NCBI GenBank assembly: GCA_025455945.1
Contig: JALOLN010000050.1
Span: forward strand, 1 to 11,684
Direction: 5' to 3'
DNA: 11,684 nucleotides
Source of the DNA: Actinomycetes bacterium
GTDB lineage: Bacteria; Actinomycetota; Actinomycetes; Prado026
Positions 1 through 8,400 of this stretch are shown here, piece after piece. Position 1 is the first letter of the stretch, and each line of letters begins with the position of its first letter. A program made the translations under genes and the position numbers. A model generated the notes under the pieces. That model saw nothing but the letters and a program-made list of their open reading frames with translations. It made no database searches and was not told the origin of the DNA.

Positions 1-477
1 CTCGCGGTCCGCGGGCGTCCGGCTGCGGGCGGCCGCCAGCACCCCCCGCACCATGACGACGGCCACGACGAGCAGCAGGAGGAGCTTCACGCCCTCGAGG
101 GCGATGTAGACGACGTGCCAGGAGGACCCACCCTCGGACTCCCCGGCGATGACCGCCACCGTGCTGGTGTGCAGCACCGGACGCACCACAGCGACCTGGA
201 CGAGCAGGATGCCGACCGTCGCGAGCGCGAGCCGCCACACGCGGGCCAGCTCGGTCGCCCGGCGGACCGGCCACAGCAGCACCAGCAGGGTCACCGCCCA
301 GACCACCTCAACCGCGTTGAGCGCGGGGAAGACCAGCTGCCCGACCGCCAGGGCCTCGGTGCGGGAGACCCCCTCCGCCTGGAACTTCAGCGGGGCCTCG
401 AGCAAGGAGATGGCCGCGACCATGCCGAGCCAGACGAAGGGGACCCCCACCAGTCCCACGGCGCGACGTCCGGTCAT
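1..477 (-). CDS. Conserved four-helix membrane protein of unknown function (C-terminus cut by window edge)
   Basis: The frame opens with ATG at 477-475 and runs without a stop for 159 codons to base 1, so the C-terminus lies outside the window. I see four likely membrane helices at about residues 8-26, 44-69, 82-99 and 121-145. Conserved-looking stretches are LEAPLKFQAEGVSR after helix 1, LVFPALNAVE in helix 2 and YIALEGVKLLLLL in helix 4. A basic tail (RSRTPADRE) follows helix 4, so the protein probably ends soon after the edge. The start is supported by AGGAGG four bases upstream. I recognise the general type (small actinobacterial and proteobacterial integral membrane proteins with an EAPLKF-like motif) but know no function. 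It lies 64 bases beyond the ABC permease on the same strand, so it could be the last operon gene or an independent one. The palindrome in the gap leaves this open. Confidence 0.8.
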   Translation of the reverse strand, partial: MTGRRAVGLVGVPFVWLGMVAAISLLEAPLKFQAEGVSRTEALAVGQLVFPALNAVEVVWAVTLLVLLWPVRRATELARVWRLALATVGILLVQVAVVRPVLHTSTVAVIAGESEGGSSWHVVYIALEGVKLLLLLVVAVVMVRGVLAAARSRTPADRE

Positions 478-481
478 GGCA

Positions 482-487
482 CCTCCT
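482..487 (-). promoter_or_regulatory. Strong Shine-Dalgarno for the membrane protein
   Basis: On the minus strand AGGAGG is followed by TGCC and then the ATG at 477. This is the strongest ribosome binding site in the window and fixes the start of the membrane-protein gene. The upstream genes have weaker sites and appear to rely on translational coupling, which suggests that this gene is initiated independently. Confidence 0.75.
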
Positions 488-506
488 GGGTGTCGAAGAC
501 GGCCCA

Positions 507-523
507 CGTCCCGGTCCGGGACG
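507..523. repeat. 17-base perfect palindrome between ABC permease and membrane protein
   Basis: The plus strand reads CGTCCCGGTCCGGGACG: two 8-base inverted arms around one central base. It lies in the 64-base gap, 18 bases after the permease stop and 29 bases before the membrane-protein start. As RNA it can fold into a short GC stem but has no T-run on either side, so a canonical intrinsic terminator is unlikely. The compact, near-symmetric form would fit an operator for a dimeric repressor. In such GC-rich DNA chance cannot be excluded. Confidence 0.4.
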
Positions 524-541
524 GGCGGGGCGCGAGCTGTC

Positions 542-1729
542 TCATCGTGACAGCACCTCGCGCAGGCCCACGCGCCGGCCCGACCGGGCCAGCCCGCGGG
601 CGTACACCCGTGCGGCGGCGAGCGCCAGCCACCCGGCAGCAGCGGCGGTGAGGACCATGGCCGCGGCGAGCTGCCACCCCGGCACGAGACCGGACGCCCA
701 GCGCAGCGGCATCACCACCGGTGCACTCAGCGGGAACAGCGACGCGGCCGTGGAGACCCACGAGTTCGGGTCCTGGACCGTCACCGTCACCGCGAGCAGG
801 TAGGACCCGATGAGCACGGCGTTGGCCGGCAGCGTGGCCGACCCCACCTCCGAGGGCTTCTCCACGAGCGTGCCCAGGGCCGCGAACACGAAGGCGTAGA
901 GCGCCATGCCGAGCACGAACCAGGCGATCCCGAGGAGGACGTCGGTGGTCGCCGCCGGGGGCAGGTCCAGGGCGTCGCCGGTGGCCAGCCCGACCGCCGC
1001 CGGCACGGCCAGCGCGGCCACCTGCACCAGCCCGAGCAGCCCGACCCCCAAGACGGTCCCCACGAGGAGCTGAGCGGGTCGCAGCACGGCCAGCAGCACC
1101 TCGGAGATCCGGGTCGACTTCTCGGTGGCCACCGCCGTGGCGATGGCGGTCCCGGTCAGGATCAGGGCCAGGTAGAGGACGATGCCGACCACGAAGCCGA
1201 CGCCGGCCCGCCCCTCGTCGGCGACCCGGCCCACCGGCACCTGCTCCGGCGGTGCGGTGGCCTGGATGGCTGCGACCTGCTGTGCGCTGAGGCCGGCCGC
1301 GGTGAGCTGGTCGGTGATGCTCAGGGCGAGTGCCGCCTGGGTGACCAGGGCCGGGAAGGTGCCGCCCCCGTTGGCTGCGACGTAGAGCGTGCTCCCGGGG
1401 CCGATGCCGGTCAGGGCGGCGTCGGCCCGGCCGTCCCGGACCGCCCGCTCGGCCGCCTCGGCGTCCACGACCGTCGTGCTCGTGACGTCGAAGGCGCCCA
1501 CCCGGGCCGCCGCCTGGAGCTGGTCCAGCAGCGCGGTCGGGGCATCTCCCACCGTGGCGAGCGTGTAGCTGGGCTGCTGGTCCCCGACCAGCCGGGGGAC
1601 GATGACCACCGCCAGGCCGATGAGCAGCAGCACGGCGGTCACCACGCGCCATGACCGCGAGGCCAGGGCCTCGGCCACCGCCCGACCGGCGACCAGTCGG
1701 GTGCCCTCCCCCACGGAGGTCACGGTCAC
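542..1729 (-). CDS. ABC exporter permease, NatB/ABC-2 type
   Basis: This 395-residue membrane subunit is the likely channel for the ATPase encoded just upstream. Helix 1 is at about 28-48. It is followed by a long region outside the membrane (about 50-170) and then helices at about 175-200, 222-246, 264-287, 302-318 and 353-375. The stretch ATEKSTRISEVLLAVLRPAQ (201-220), between the second and third helices, is the characteristic NatB/YhaP-type ABC-2 signature. Translation starts at GTG 1729-1727, overlapping the ATPase stop as GTGA. AGGA lies about eight bases upstream of it. The stop is TGA at 544-542. Family members export Na+, drugs, peptides or lipids, and the substrate cannot be read from this sequence. 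Its place at the end of a PFOR/Nfn-type operon is unusual and gives no direct clue to the cargo. Confidence 0.88.
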   Translation of the reverse strand: MTVTSVGEGTRLVAGRAVAEALASRSWRVVTAVLLLIGLAVVIVPRLVGDQQPSYTLATVGDAPTALLDQLQAAARVGAFDVTSTTVVDAEAAERAVRDGRADAALTGIGPGSTLYVAANGGGTFPALVTQAALALSITDQLTAAGLSAQQVAAIQATAPPEQVPVGRVADEGRAGVGFVVGIVLYLALILTGTAIATAVATEKSTRISEVLLAVLRPAQLLVGTVLGVGLLGLVQVAALAVPAAVGLATGDALDLPPAATTDVLLGIAWFVLGMALYAFVFAALGTLVEKPSEVGSATLPANAVLIGSYLLAVTVTVQDPNSWVSTAASLFPLSAPVVMPLRWASGLVPGWQLAAAMVLTAAAAGWLALAAARVYARGLARSGRRVGLREVLSR

Positions 1730-2652
1730 GCGTCCGGTCCTGCGCCACCGGGCACCGCGTCACCCACGGCGGCCAGGAACAGCTGGGACAAGGTCGGCAG
1801 GTCCAGGCCGAAGTCGATCACCGAACCCGCAGCACGGGCCGCGTCGAGCACGGCCAGGGCGTCCGTGCCGGGCGGCAGGTCCAGGCGCAGGGCGTCGGCC
1901 TGGTCGGCGACCACCTCCACCGCGGGGAAGGCGGTCAGCCAGTCGCGCGGGGTGCCCGGGGCCAGGCCGAGTCGCAGCTGCCGTCGCCCGCTCGACGCGC
2001 GCAGCCGGTCCACCCGCCCCGTCAGCACGGTGCGGCCGTGGTCGATCATCACGATCTCCTCGCACAGGTCCTGCACGAGGTCGAGCTGGTGGCTGGACAG
2101 CACCACGGTGCGTCCCGCGCGGACCCGCTCGCGCAGCGACTGGGACAGCTCCTCGACGGCCACCGGATCCAGGCCGGCGAACGGCTCGTCGAGGACGATC
2201 ACGTCCGGGTCGTGCACGAGTGCGGCGCCGAGCTGGAGGCGCTGCTGCAGTCCGCCGGAGAGCCGCTCGGTGCGCTCGGCCCACCGCTCCCCCAGGCCCA
2301 GCTCGGCCAGCAGGGCGCGGGCCCGGGCCTCGGCCTCCGCCGGACTCAGGCCGTGCAGCCGGGCCAGGTAGACCAGCTGCCGGCCGGCGGGCATCTGCGG
2401 GTAGAGACCACGCTCCTGGGGCATGTAGCCCCACCGCTGGCGGTCCGCGAACGCCACCGGGCGACCGTCGAGGAGCACCTGCCCCGCATCCGGCTCGATG
2501 ATCCCCAGGACGACGCGCATCAAGGTCGTCTTGCCGGCCCCGTTCGGGCCGAGCAGGCCGGTGAGCACCCCCGGGCGAACCGTGACGTCGACCCCCGCCA
2601 GGGCCTCCCGTTCGCCGAAGCGGTGGCTGAGACCGAGTGCCTGCAAGAGCAC
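1726..2652 (-). CDS. ABC exporter ATP-binding protein, NatA type
   Basis: This is a 308-residue cytoplasmic ATPase that powers the NatB-like permease. All nucleotide-binding motifs are present and in order: Walker A GPNGAGKT (35-42), Q-loop Gln79 in YMPQE, signature LSGGL (131-135), Walker B VIVLDEP (151-157) and switch His188 in SSHQ. The tail after about residue 215 matches the small C-terminal domain (DUF4162 type) common in NatA-like ATPases and ends in the typical PTLSQLFLAAVG. The start is GTG at 2652, six bases after the stop of the iron-sulfur flavoprotein gene, with no convincing Shine-Dalgarno, so coupling is likely. The protein sequence begins in register with the family (LGLSHRFGER), which supports this start. 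Its stop overlaps the permease start by four bases. No ligand or motif is degenerate. Confidence 0.92.
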   Translation of the reverse strand: MLLQALGLSHRFGEREALAGVDVTVRPGVLTGLLGPNGAGKTTLMRVVLGIIEPDAGQVLLDGRPVAFADRQRWGYMPQERGLYPQMPAGRQLVYLARLHGLSPAEAEARARALLAELGLGERWAERTERLSGGLQQRLQLGAALVHDPDVIVLDEPFAGLDPVAVEELSQSLRERVRAGRTVVLSSHQLDLVQDLCEEIVMIDHGRTVLTGRVDRLRASSGRRQLRLGLAPGTPRDWLTAFPAVEVVADQADALRLDLPPGTDALAVLDAARAAGSVIDFGLDLPTLSQLFLAAVGDAVPGGAGPDA

Positions 2653-2658
2653 CGGGGG

Positions 2659-5481
2659 TCAGAGACCGTGCGCGGCGCGGCTGGCCTGCTCCTGCGCGCG
2701 GAACTGCCCGAACCGCGGCAGGAACTTGTCCCAGTCGATGATGTGCGAGTCGATCTCAGGGCCGTCGATGCAGGCGTGCTTGCGGATCATCTTGCCGTCG
2801 ATGACGACCGGCACCATGCAGGCTCCGCACATCCCGGTGGCGTCGACCATGATCGAGTTGAGGCTGGCCACGCACGGGACGCCGTTCTCGCCGCTGAGGT
2901 CGCTCACCGCACGCATCATCAGCGGTGGCCCGATGGTGACCACCTCGGCGACCCGGCGGCCCTCGCCGCGCCGGTTGCCGGCGAGCAGGTCCTCCAGCGG
3001 GGCGGTGACGAAGCCCGGGACGCCGAACGACCCGTCATTGGTCGCGTAGATCACCTCGAGCCGGTCGCCGTACTCCGCCTGCAGCCGGCCGACGCGCTCG
3101 TGCGGCTCGGCCCAGAACATCGTGTCGCGGCTGCGGAAGCCGGCGATGAGCGTGACGTGGTTGCCCGCCCGCAGGTGCGCCCGCATGATCGGGTACACCG
3201 GCGGCAGCCCCAGCCCACCCGCCGTGAAGACCACCGTGGCATCGGCGTCGACCGGGTGGATGTCGCTGGGGCGGCCGAGCGGCCCGGCGATCCCGGTGAA
3301 CGCCTCGCCGATCCCCATCTGGTTGATCTCGATGCTGCTCGTGCCGACCCCCTGCACGACCAGGGTGATCGTGCCGGCCGCGGCGTCCCAGTCGGCCAGC
3401 GTCAGCGGGATGAGCTCGCCGTCGGGGCGGGGCAGCACCCGGACGAACTGCCCGGCCTGCGCCGCCTGTGCCACCAGGGGCGAGTGCACGGTGAACTCCT
3501 CGATCCCGTCGGCGAGGTGGGACCGGGCGAGGATCCGCTGCTCGGTGATGCCCAGCTCGGTGTACGCCCGGGCCCGGTGCACCATGGCGAGGATCACCGC
3601 GGGCTCGAGGTCGATCGCACCGAGGATCTCCTGGGCCGCGGCCTTGCCGTCACCGGCGGCGAGGATCGCGGTCGACCCGCCGCGGGCGGCGTCGCCGCCG
3701 GTGTACACGCCGGACAGCGAGGTCTCCTGCGAGCCCCGGTGGTCGAGGTCGATCGTGCCCCACTTCGTCGTGTGCAGGCGCGGCTCGGAGTCCTTGATGA
3801 TCGGGTTGGGGTCGTTGCCGAGGGCCATGATCACCAGGTCGGCGGGCATGACCTCGGTGCGGCCGGTGGGTACCGGACGGCGCCGGCCGGAGTCGTCGGG
3901 CTCGCCGAGCTCCATGATGTCGAGGTTGGCTGCGGTGACGAAGTGCGTCCGGTCGTCGCCGAGGAACTGCGACGGCGAGCACAGCTCGCGCAGCGCGATG
4001 CCCTCCTCGAGGGCGTGCTCGAGCTCCTCGACCCGGGCGGGCATCTCCTTCTGCGTGCGCCGGTAGACGATCGTCACGTGGCCGCCGAGCCGACGTGCGG
4101 TGCGCGCGGCGTCCATCGCGGTGTTGCCGCCGCCGATGACCAGCACCTGCTTGCCCTCGGTCGCGGGCAGCGGGGTCTCGTAGTCCGGCCGCAGACCCTG
4201 CATGAGGTTCACCCGGGTGAGGAACTCGTTGGCGCTCATGACGTTGAGCAGGTGCTCGCCGGGCACGTTCATGAACCGCGGCAGGCCCGCCCCCGAGCCG
4301 ACGAAGATCCTCCAGAACCCCGCGTCGCGAAGGTCCTGCAGGGTCGCGGTCTTGCCGACGACGAAGTTCTGGACGAAGCGGCCGCCGAGCAGCTTGATCT
4401 TGCCGACGACGTCGTCGATGAGGTCGTTGGGCAGCCGGAACTCGGGGATGCCGTAGCGGAGCACCCCGCCGAGCGCGTGGAAGGCCTCGAACACCGTGAC
4501 CGGGAAGCCCTCGGACGCCAGCAGGTAGGCGTTGATCAGCCCCGAGGGCCCGGAGCCCACGATCGCCACCGGCGGTTTGGCCGCCACCTCCCACGGGTCG
4601 GGGACCCCCGCGAAGCGCTGCTGGTCACCGTCGGGGTTGAGCAGCTTCTCGCGCTGGGGGAGGAACCACTCCAGCTGGCCGATGGCGATCGGCATCTTGT
4701 TGTGCAGGCACACCCCCTGGCACTGCAGCTCCTGCGGGCAGACCCGTCCGGTGACGTCGGGCAGCGGGTTGCAGGACTCGATGAGCTCGAGCGCCTCGTG
4801 GAACCGGCCCGTGCCGACCATCTCCAGCACCTGCGGGATGTGGATCTTGACCGGGCAGCCGCCCTTGGGGTCACGGTGCTCGGCGAGGAAGATGCCGAGC
4901 TCGCACGGCTTCTCCTCGCACTGCTTGTCGCGCAGCGCCTCCAGCCAGACGAACAGGTCGACCTCGGCGGCGGTGTAGCCGAGGTTCCGGTACCCCAGGT
5001 AGCCCTGGTTGACCAGGCCGAAGTCGTGCGCCCGGTCCTCCGGCCCGCGGATGTACGGCGGGATGCTGTTGCCCGCGGGCCAGTCGACCGACAGCCCGTC
5101 GAACATCGGGTAGCGGTCCGACAGGTGCTGGTCGATCGCGCGGATGAACTTGCGCTTCATGCCCAGCGGCACGCCCCACAGGAAGCGCATGAGGACGGCG
5201 CTGCTGTCGTCCCCCCGAACCAGCATCGCCCACAGGGTGGCGGTGAACTCCGGGCTGAGCTCGGGCTGCTGGAACTCCCAGGCCACCGCCTGCATGCCCT
5301 CGGAGATGAACAGGTCGCGGAAGGCCCGGGGCTCGCTCAGCAGCCGGCGCTGGAGCAGGTCCATCTGGTGGTGGAACGACGCCACCGACTCGGTCCGCTG
5401 CAGCGTCTCGACCTGAGCCTGGCTGGACTCCAGGGAGTCCGCGGCCTCGAGATAGCGGTGCAGGTCCTCCTGGCCGGTCAT
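2659..5481 (-). CDS. Fused NfnB/SudA-NfnA/SudB-like iron-sulfur flavoprotein (ferredoxin:NAD(P)+ oxidoreductase)
   Basis: This 940-residue cytoplasmic protein joins two subunits that are usually separate. Residues 1-175 are unrecognised. Residues 180-275 are the GltD/DPD-type cluster domain: C209, C248, C254 and C258 match one cluster, while C188, C193 and E271 match part of the other. Residues 303-625 hold an FAD site (GSGPSG, 309-314), an NAD(P) site (GGGNTAMDAA, 450-459) and the closing FAD segment YTGGDAARGG (593-602). Residues 645-940 are a SudB/PyrK-type half: flavin motif IPLTLADWD (691-699), nucleotide motif AGGLGLPPVYPIMRAHLRAG (754-773) and a C-terminal [2Fe-2S] motif with D880, C885, C888 and C904. 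NfnAB/SudAB enzymes couple NADH, NADPH and ferredoxin, some by flavin-based bifurcation. The ATG overlaps the PFOR stop (ATGA), which makes that enzyme the likely electron donor. Sulfide dehydrogenase or glutamate-synthase-like activity is less likely here. Confidence 0.88.
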   Translation of the reverse strand: MTGQEDLHRYLEAADSLESSQAQVETLQRTESVASFHHQMDLLQRRLLSEPRAFRDLFISEGMQAVAWEFQQPELSPEFTATLWAMLVRGDDSSAVLMRFLWGVPLGMKRKFIRAIDQHLSDRYPMFDGLSVDWPAGNSIPPYIRGPEDRAHDFGLVNQGYLGYRNLGYTAAEVDLFVWLEALRDKQCEEKPCELGIFLAEHRDPKGGCPVKIHIPQVLEMVGTGRFHEALELIESCNPLPDVTGRVCPQELQCQGVCLHNKMPIAIGQLEWFLPQREKLLNPDGDQQRFAGVPDPWEVAAKPPVAIVGSGPSGLINAYLLASEGFPVTVFEAFHALGGVLRYGIPEFRLPNDLIDDVVGKIKLLGGRFVQNFVVGKTATLQDLRDAGFWRIFVGSGAGLPRFMNVPGEHLLNVMSANEFLTRVNLMQGLRPDYETPLPATEGKQVLVIGGGNTAMDAARTARRLGGHVTIVYRRTQKEMPARVEELEHALEEGIALRELCSPSQFLGDDRTHFVTAANLDIMELGEPDDSGRRRPVPTGRTEVMPADLVIMALGNDPNPIIKDSEPRLHTTKWGTIDLDHRGSQETSLSGVYTGGDAARGGSTAILAAGDGKAAAQEILGAIDLEPAVILAMVHRARAYTELGITEQRILARSHLADGIEEFTVHSPLVAQAAQAGQFVRVLPRPDGELIPLTLADWDAAAGTITLVVQGVGTSSIEINQMGIGEAFTGIAGPLGRPSDIHPVDADATVVFTAGGLGLPPVYPIMRAHLRAGNHVTLIAGFRSRDTMFWAEPHERVGRLQAEYGDRLEVIYATNDGSFGVPGFVTAPLEDLLAGNRRGEGRRVAEVVTIGPPLMMRAVSDLSGENGVPCVASLNSIMVDATGMCGACMVPVVIDGKMIRKHACIDGPEIDSHIIDWDKFLPRFGQFRAQEQASRAAHGL

Positions 5482-8400
5482 CGGATGATCTCCGCGTCAC
5501 AGGTCGCGCGGACCCGTTCGATGCGCTTGGCGATCTCGGGCGTGACCTCGACGCGTTCGGCGGCACCGGGGATCATCCGGGCGATCGTCTTCGCGGCGCC
5601 GTCGATGACAACCGTCGCCTTCTCGAAGAACTGCGGCAGCTCCTGGTAGCAGGTGCCGCAGTCGGTGCACAGCGCCTCGTCCGCGGGGTCGAGGTAGACC
5701 GGCCCGGTGGCGACGGCGACCGCGGTTCCGCCGGCCCCCGCCGCAGCCGGCGCGGGGGCGGTCGAGGACAGCCCCGTCGGGGCCACCCCGCCGATGCCGA
5801 CCGGCGCCCGGCTCGAGGACGCCAGCTCGGTCATGGCCCGGGCGATGTCGTCCAGCGAGCTCTCCCGCTGCTGCATCGCCTGCTCGTACTGCGCCTTGAG
5901 CTCCTCGAAGTCCGAGCGGTGCAGCGCGGTGAGCTGGTCCTCGCGGACGCCGGACAGGTACTGCAGGGTCTGCCAGTAGCGGCGGCGGTCCTCGACCAGG
6001 GCCACGATCGACGCCGAGCAGGCCACCTTGATGAGGTGGCGCTCCTCGTCGGTGGCGTAGACGAACGGCATCCGGCCGACCCGCTGGTCCAGCGGCAGCT
6101 CGACGTACTCGTCTATCGGCAGCGCGGTGTCCTCGAGGTCGGGGGCGAGCCGCCGGAACTGCTTCTTGAACCGCACCTCGCCGAGGGCGAACTCCGCCGG
6201 GGTCAGCGGCGTGCTGAGCAGCTGCACCTGGCCCTGCTCGTCGAGGTACTCCAGCGTGCTCGTCGTCCAGGTCTTGTCGACGTCGGGGTTGCCGTCCAGG
6301 CTGAACCACTCGCGCAGCGTCGACCCGCGGCGCGGGTCGTGGACGAAGAGCGGGTGCATCCGGCTCTCGACGGCGAGCCGGGCCCGGGCGTTCGACGAGG
6401 ACTCCGAGACGCCGTGCTCGGACCCGCACGGGGTGTAGACGTCCATCACGGCGGGCGACGGGTAGCCCAGGAAGTCCATCGTGCTGGACAGGAAGTGCCC
6501 GTGCATCGCCGTGCTCGTGGCGCAGGCGAACACGTTGGGGTGGAAGGAGGCGAGCAGCCCGAGCTCCTTGCGTGCCTCGTGCTTGCCGCGGTGGGCGCCG
6601 CCGAACCGGGCGAGGTCGGAGTCCTGGCCGGTGAAGCTCGACGTCGACGCCTGACCGCCGGTGTTGGAGTACGCACCCGAGTCGAGCACGAGCACCTTGA
6701 TCGGCGTCTCGCTGGCCAGCACCCGCGACATGGCGCCGAAGCCGATGTCGTAGCTGGCGCCGTCGCCACCGATGGTCATGACCGTCGGCAGCAGCCCGAG
6801 CTCCTCGGGGGTGAACTGGTCCCAGGACAGCATCTGCAGCTGCTTGTCGTGCACGGCGGGGTCATAGGTGTCGGCGAGCTCGAGCTCGGCAAGGCGCAGG
6901 GCACGGACGTCGGGGACCGTCTGGGCGGAGATGCCCTCGAAGATGCCCTTCGCCAGGGGCTGCGAGTCCTGGAACAGGCTGTTCACCCAGGGGTCGAGGT
7001 AGGAGTTGTACGGCATGGTCGAGGCGTACACGCTGCTGCAGCCGGTGGCGTTGGCGACGACCGTCGACGCCGGCCCGTTGCCGGTGGGGCCGCCCTCGTA
7101 CAGGTACAGCCGCCGTTCCAGGGTGGCGATGATCGACTCGATCCGTGCCCGCCGGCTGGGGTCCTCGCCGTCGAGCCCGGTGAGCTTGGCCTGCAGCCGG
7201 GTGACCAGGCCGTCCAGCTCGCGCAGGTGCGCGCGGCGCCGCTCCTCGCCGAGGGCGTGGCTGGTCGCCATGACCAGCCGGATCGCGGTGACCTCCCCGC
7301 AGCCACGGCACGCGCCGTGCCCGCCGGTGGTGGAGTAGAAGTTGGGGCGGTCCAGCATGAGCCGCTTGAGGTCGCCGTCCGGGCCGAGGGACTCCTCGGT
7401 GAACCGCTTCGGCGTCGGCGGCAGCGCGCTCAGGAACTCGAAGCGGTCCTGCAGCGACGCCAGCACGTCGGCGTCCTGGTCGAGCGGGGTGAGCGCGCCG
7501 GGCCCGCAGACCTCGATGCACTCGAGGCAGCCGGTGCACTTCCAGGGGTCGATGGTGGCCGCGAACAGCCCACCCGTGCCGGGCTGGGACTTCTCCATCG
7601 CGTCGAAGAACGGCCGGGTGCGCGCAACCGGGTACGTCTCCAGCCGGGCCACCACGGCCTGCAGGTTGCGCACCGCCGTGGGTTGGTCGACGTCGAGCGC
7701 CCGCACGGCCTCTCCCACCACCTCGTGGAAGGGCCGGGCGTTCTTGTCCTGCCGGTAGACCTCCCGGACCCGCTCGGCCAGGCCGTAGACCAGCCTGCGC
7801 AGGGTCTCGCGCTGAGCCTCGGTCGCGTCGATCTCCGCGATCGCGGTGAGCAGCAGGTCGTGGATCTCGTGGACGGTGTTGGGGATGGCGGCGTCCGGGC
7901 AGACCAGGGTGCACTCCATGCAGCCGGTGCACAGGTCGTAGTGGAACTCGGGGACGGTCCGGCGGAACAGCCCCTTGTCCTTCGCGGCGGCGGTGCCGGC
8001 GGGCATGAAGAGGCCGACACCCGGCAGGACCGGCGCCTCGCTGATCGTCCCCTCACGGAACGGCCGGGCGATGATGTCCTCGTAGTACGCCGGGTCGAAC
8101 AGGGCACTCGGACGCGACGACAGCGCCGTCGAGCACATCGCGGCGGAGGTAGTGACGCTGTGCAGCGTGAGGGCCGGGGTGGACTCGGTGTCGAGGTCGC
8201 GCATCGAGGCCGTGTCGTACTCGACGACGCGGGTCGCCTCGATCCCCTCGCGGATCACCGCCATGTTGCCCTCGACGACCGCCTCGCCCTTGCCGCCGAA
8301 CTTCTTGACGATCTGGGCCCGGACCTTCTCGAGGATGTCGTCGACCGAGGCGCCGTGGGTGACCCGGCTGACGTGCCCGACCACGGCGCCGATGAACGCG

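Noticed and set aside
474..1763. A 429-codon minus-strand frame overlapping the permease
   Set aside because: Its product is a low-complexity Arg/Gly/Ala chain. The overlapping frame gives a clear ABC-2 permease with helices and a NatB signature.
2659..5481. Glutamate synthase small subunit (GltD)
   Set aside because: The middle resembles GltD, but the SudB-type C-terminal half, the missing large-subunit gene and the coupling to PFOR favour an Nfn/Sud-type role.
1651..5649. A 1332-codon open frame on the plus strand
   Set aside because: It lies opposite the ABC and flavoprotein genes, whose motifs are unmistakable. Its translation is rich in Arg, Gly, His and Asp with no domain, as expected from antisense reading of GC-rich codons.
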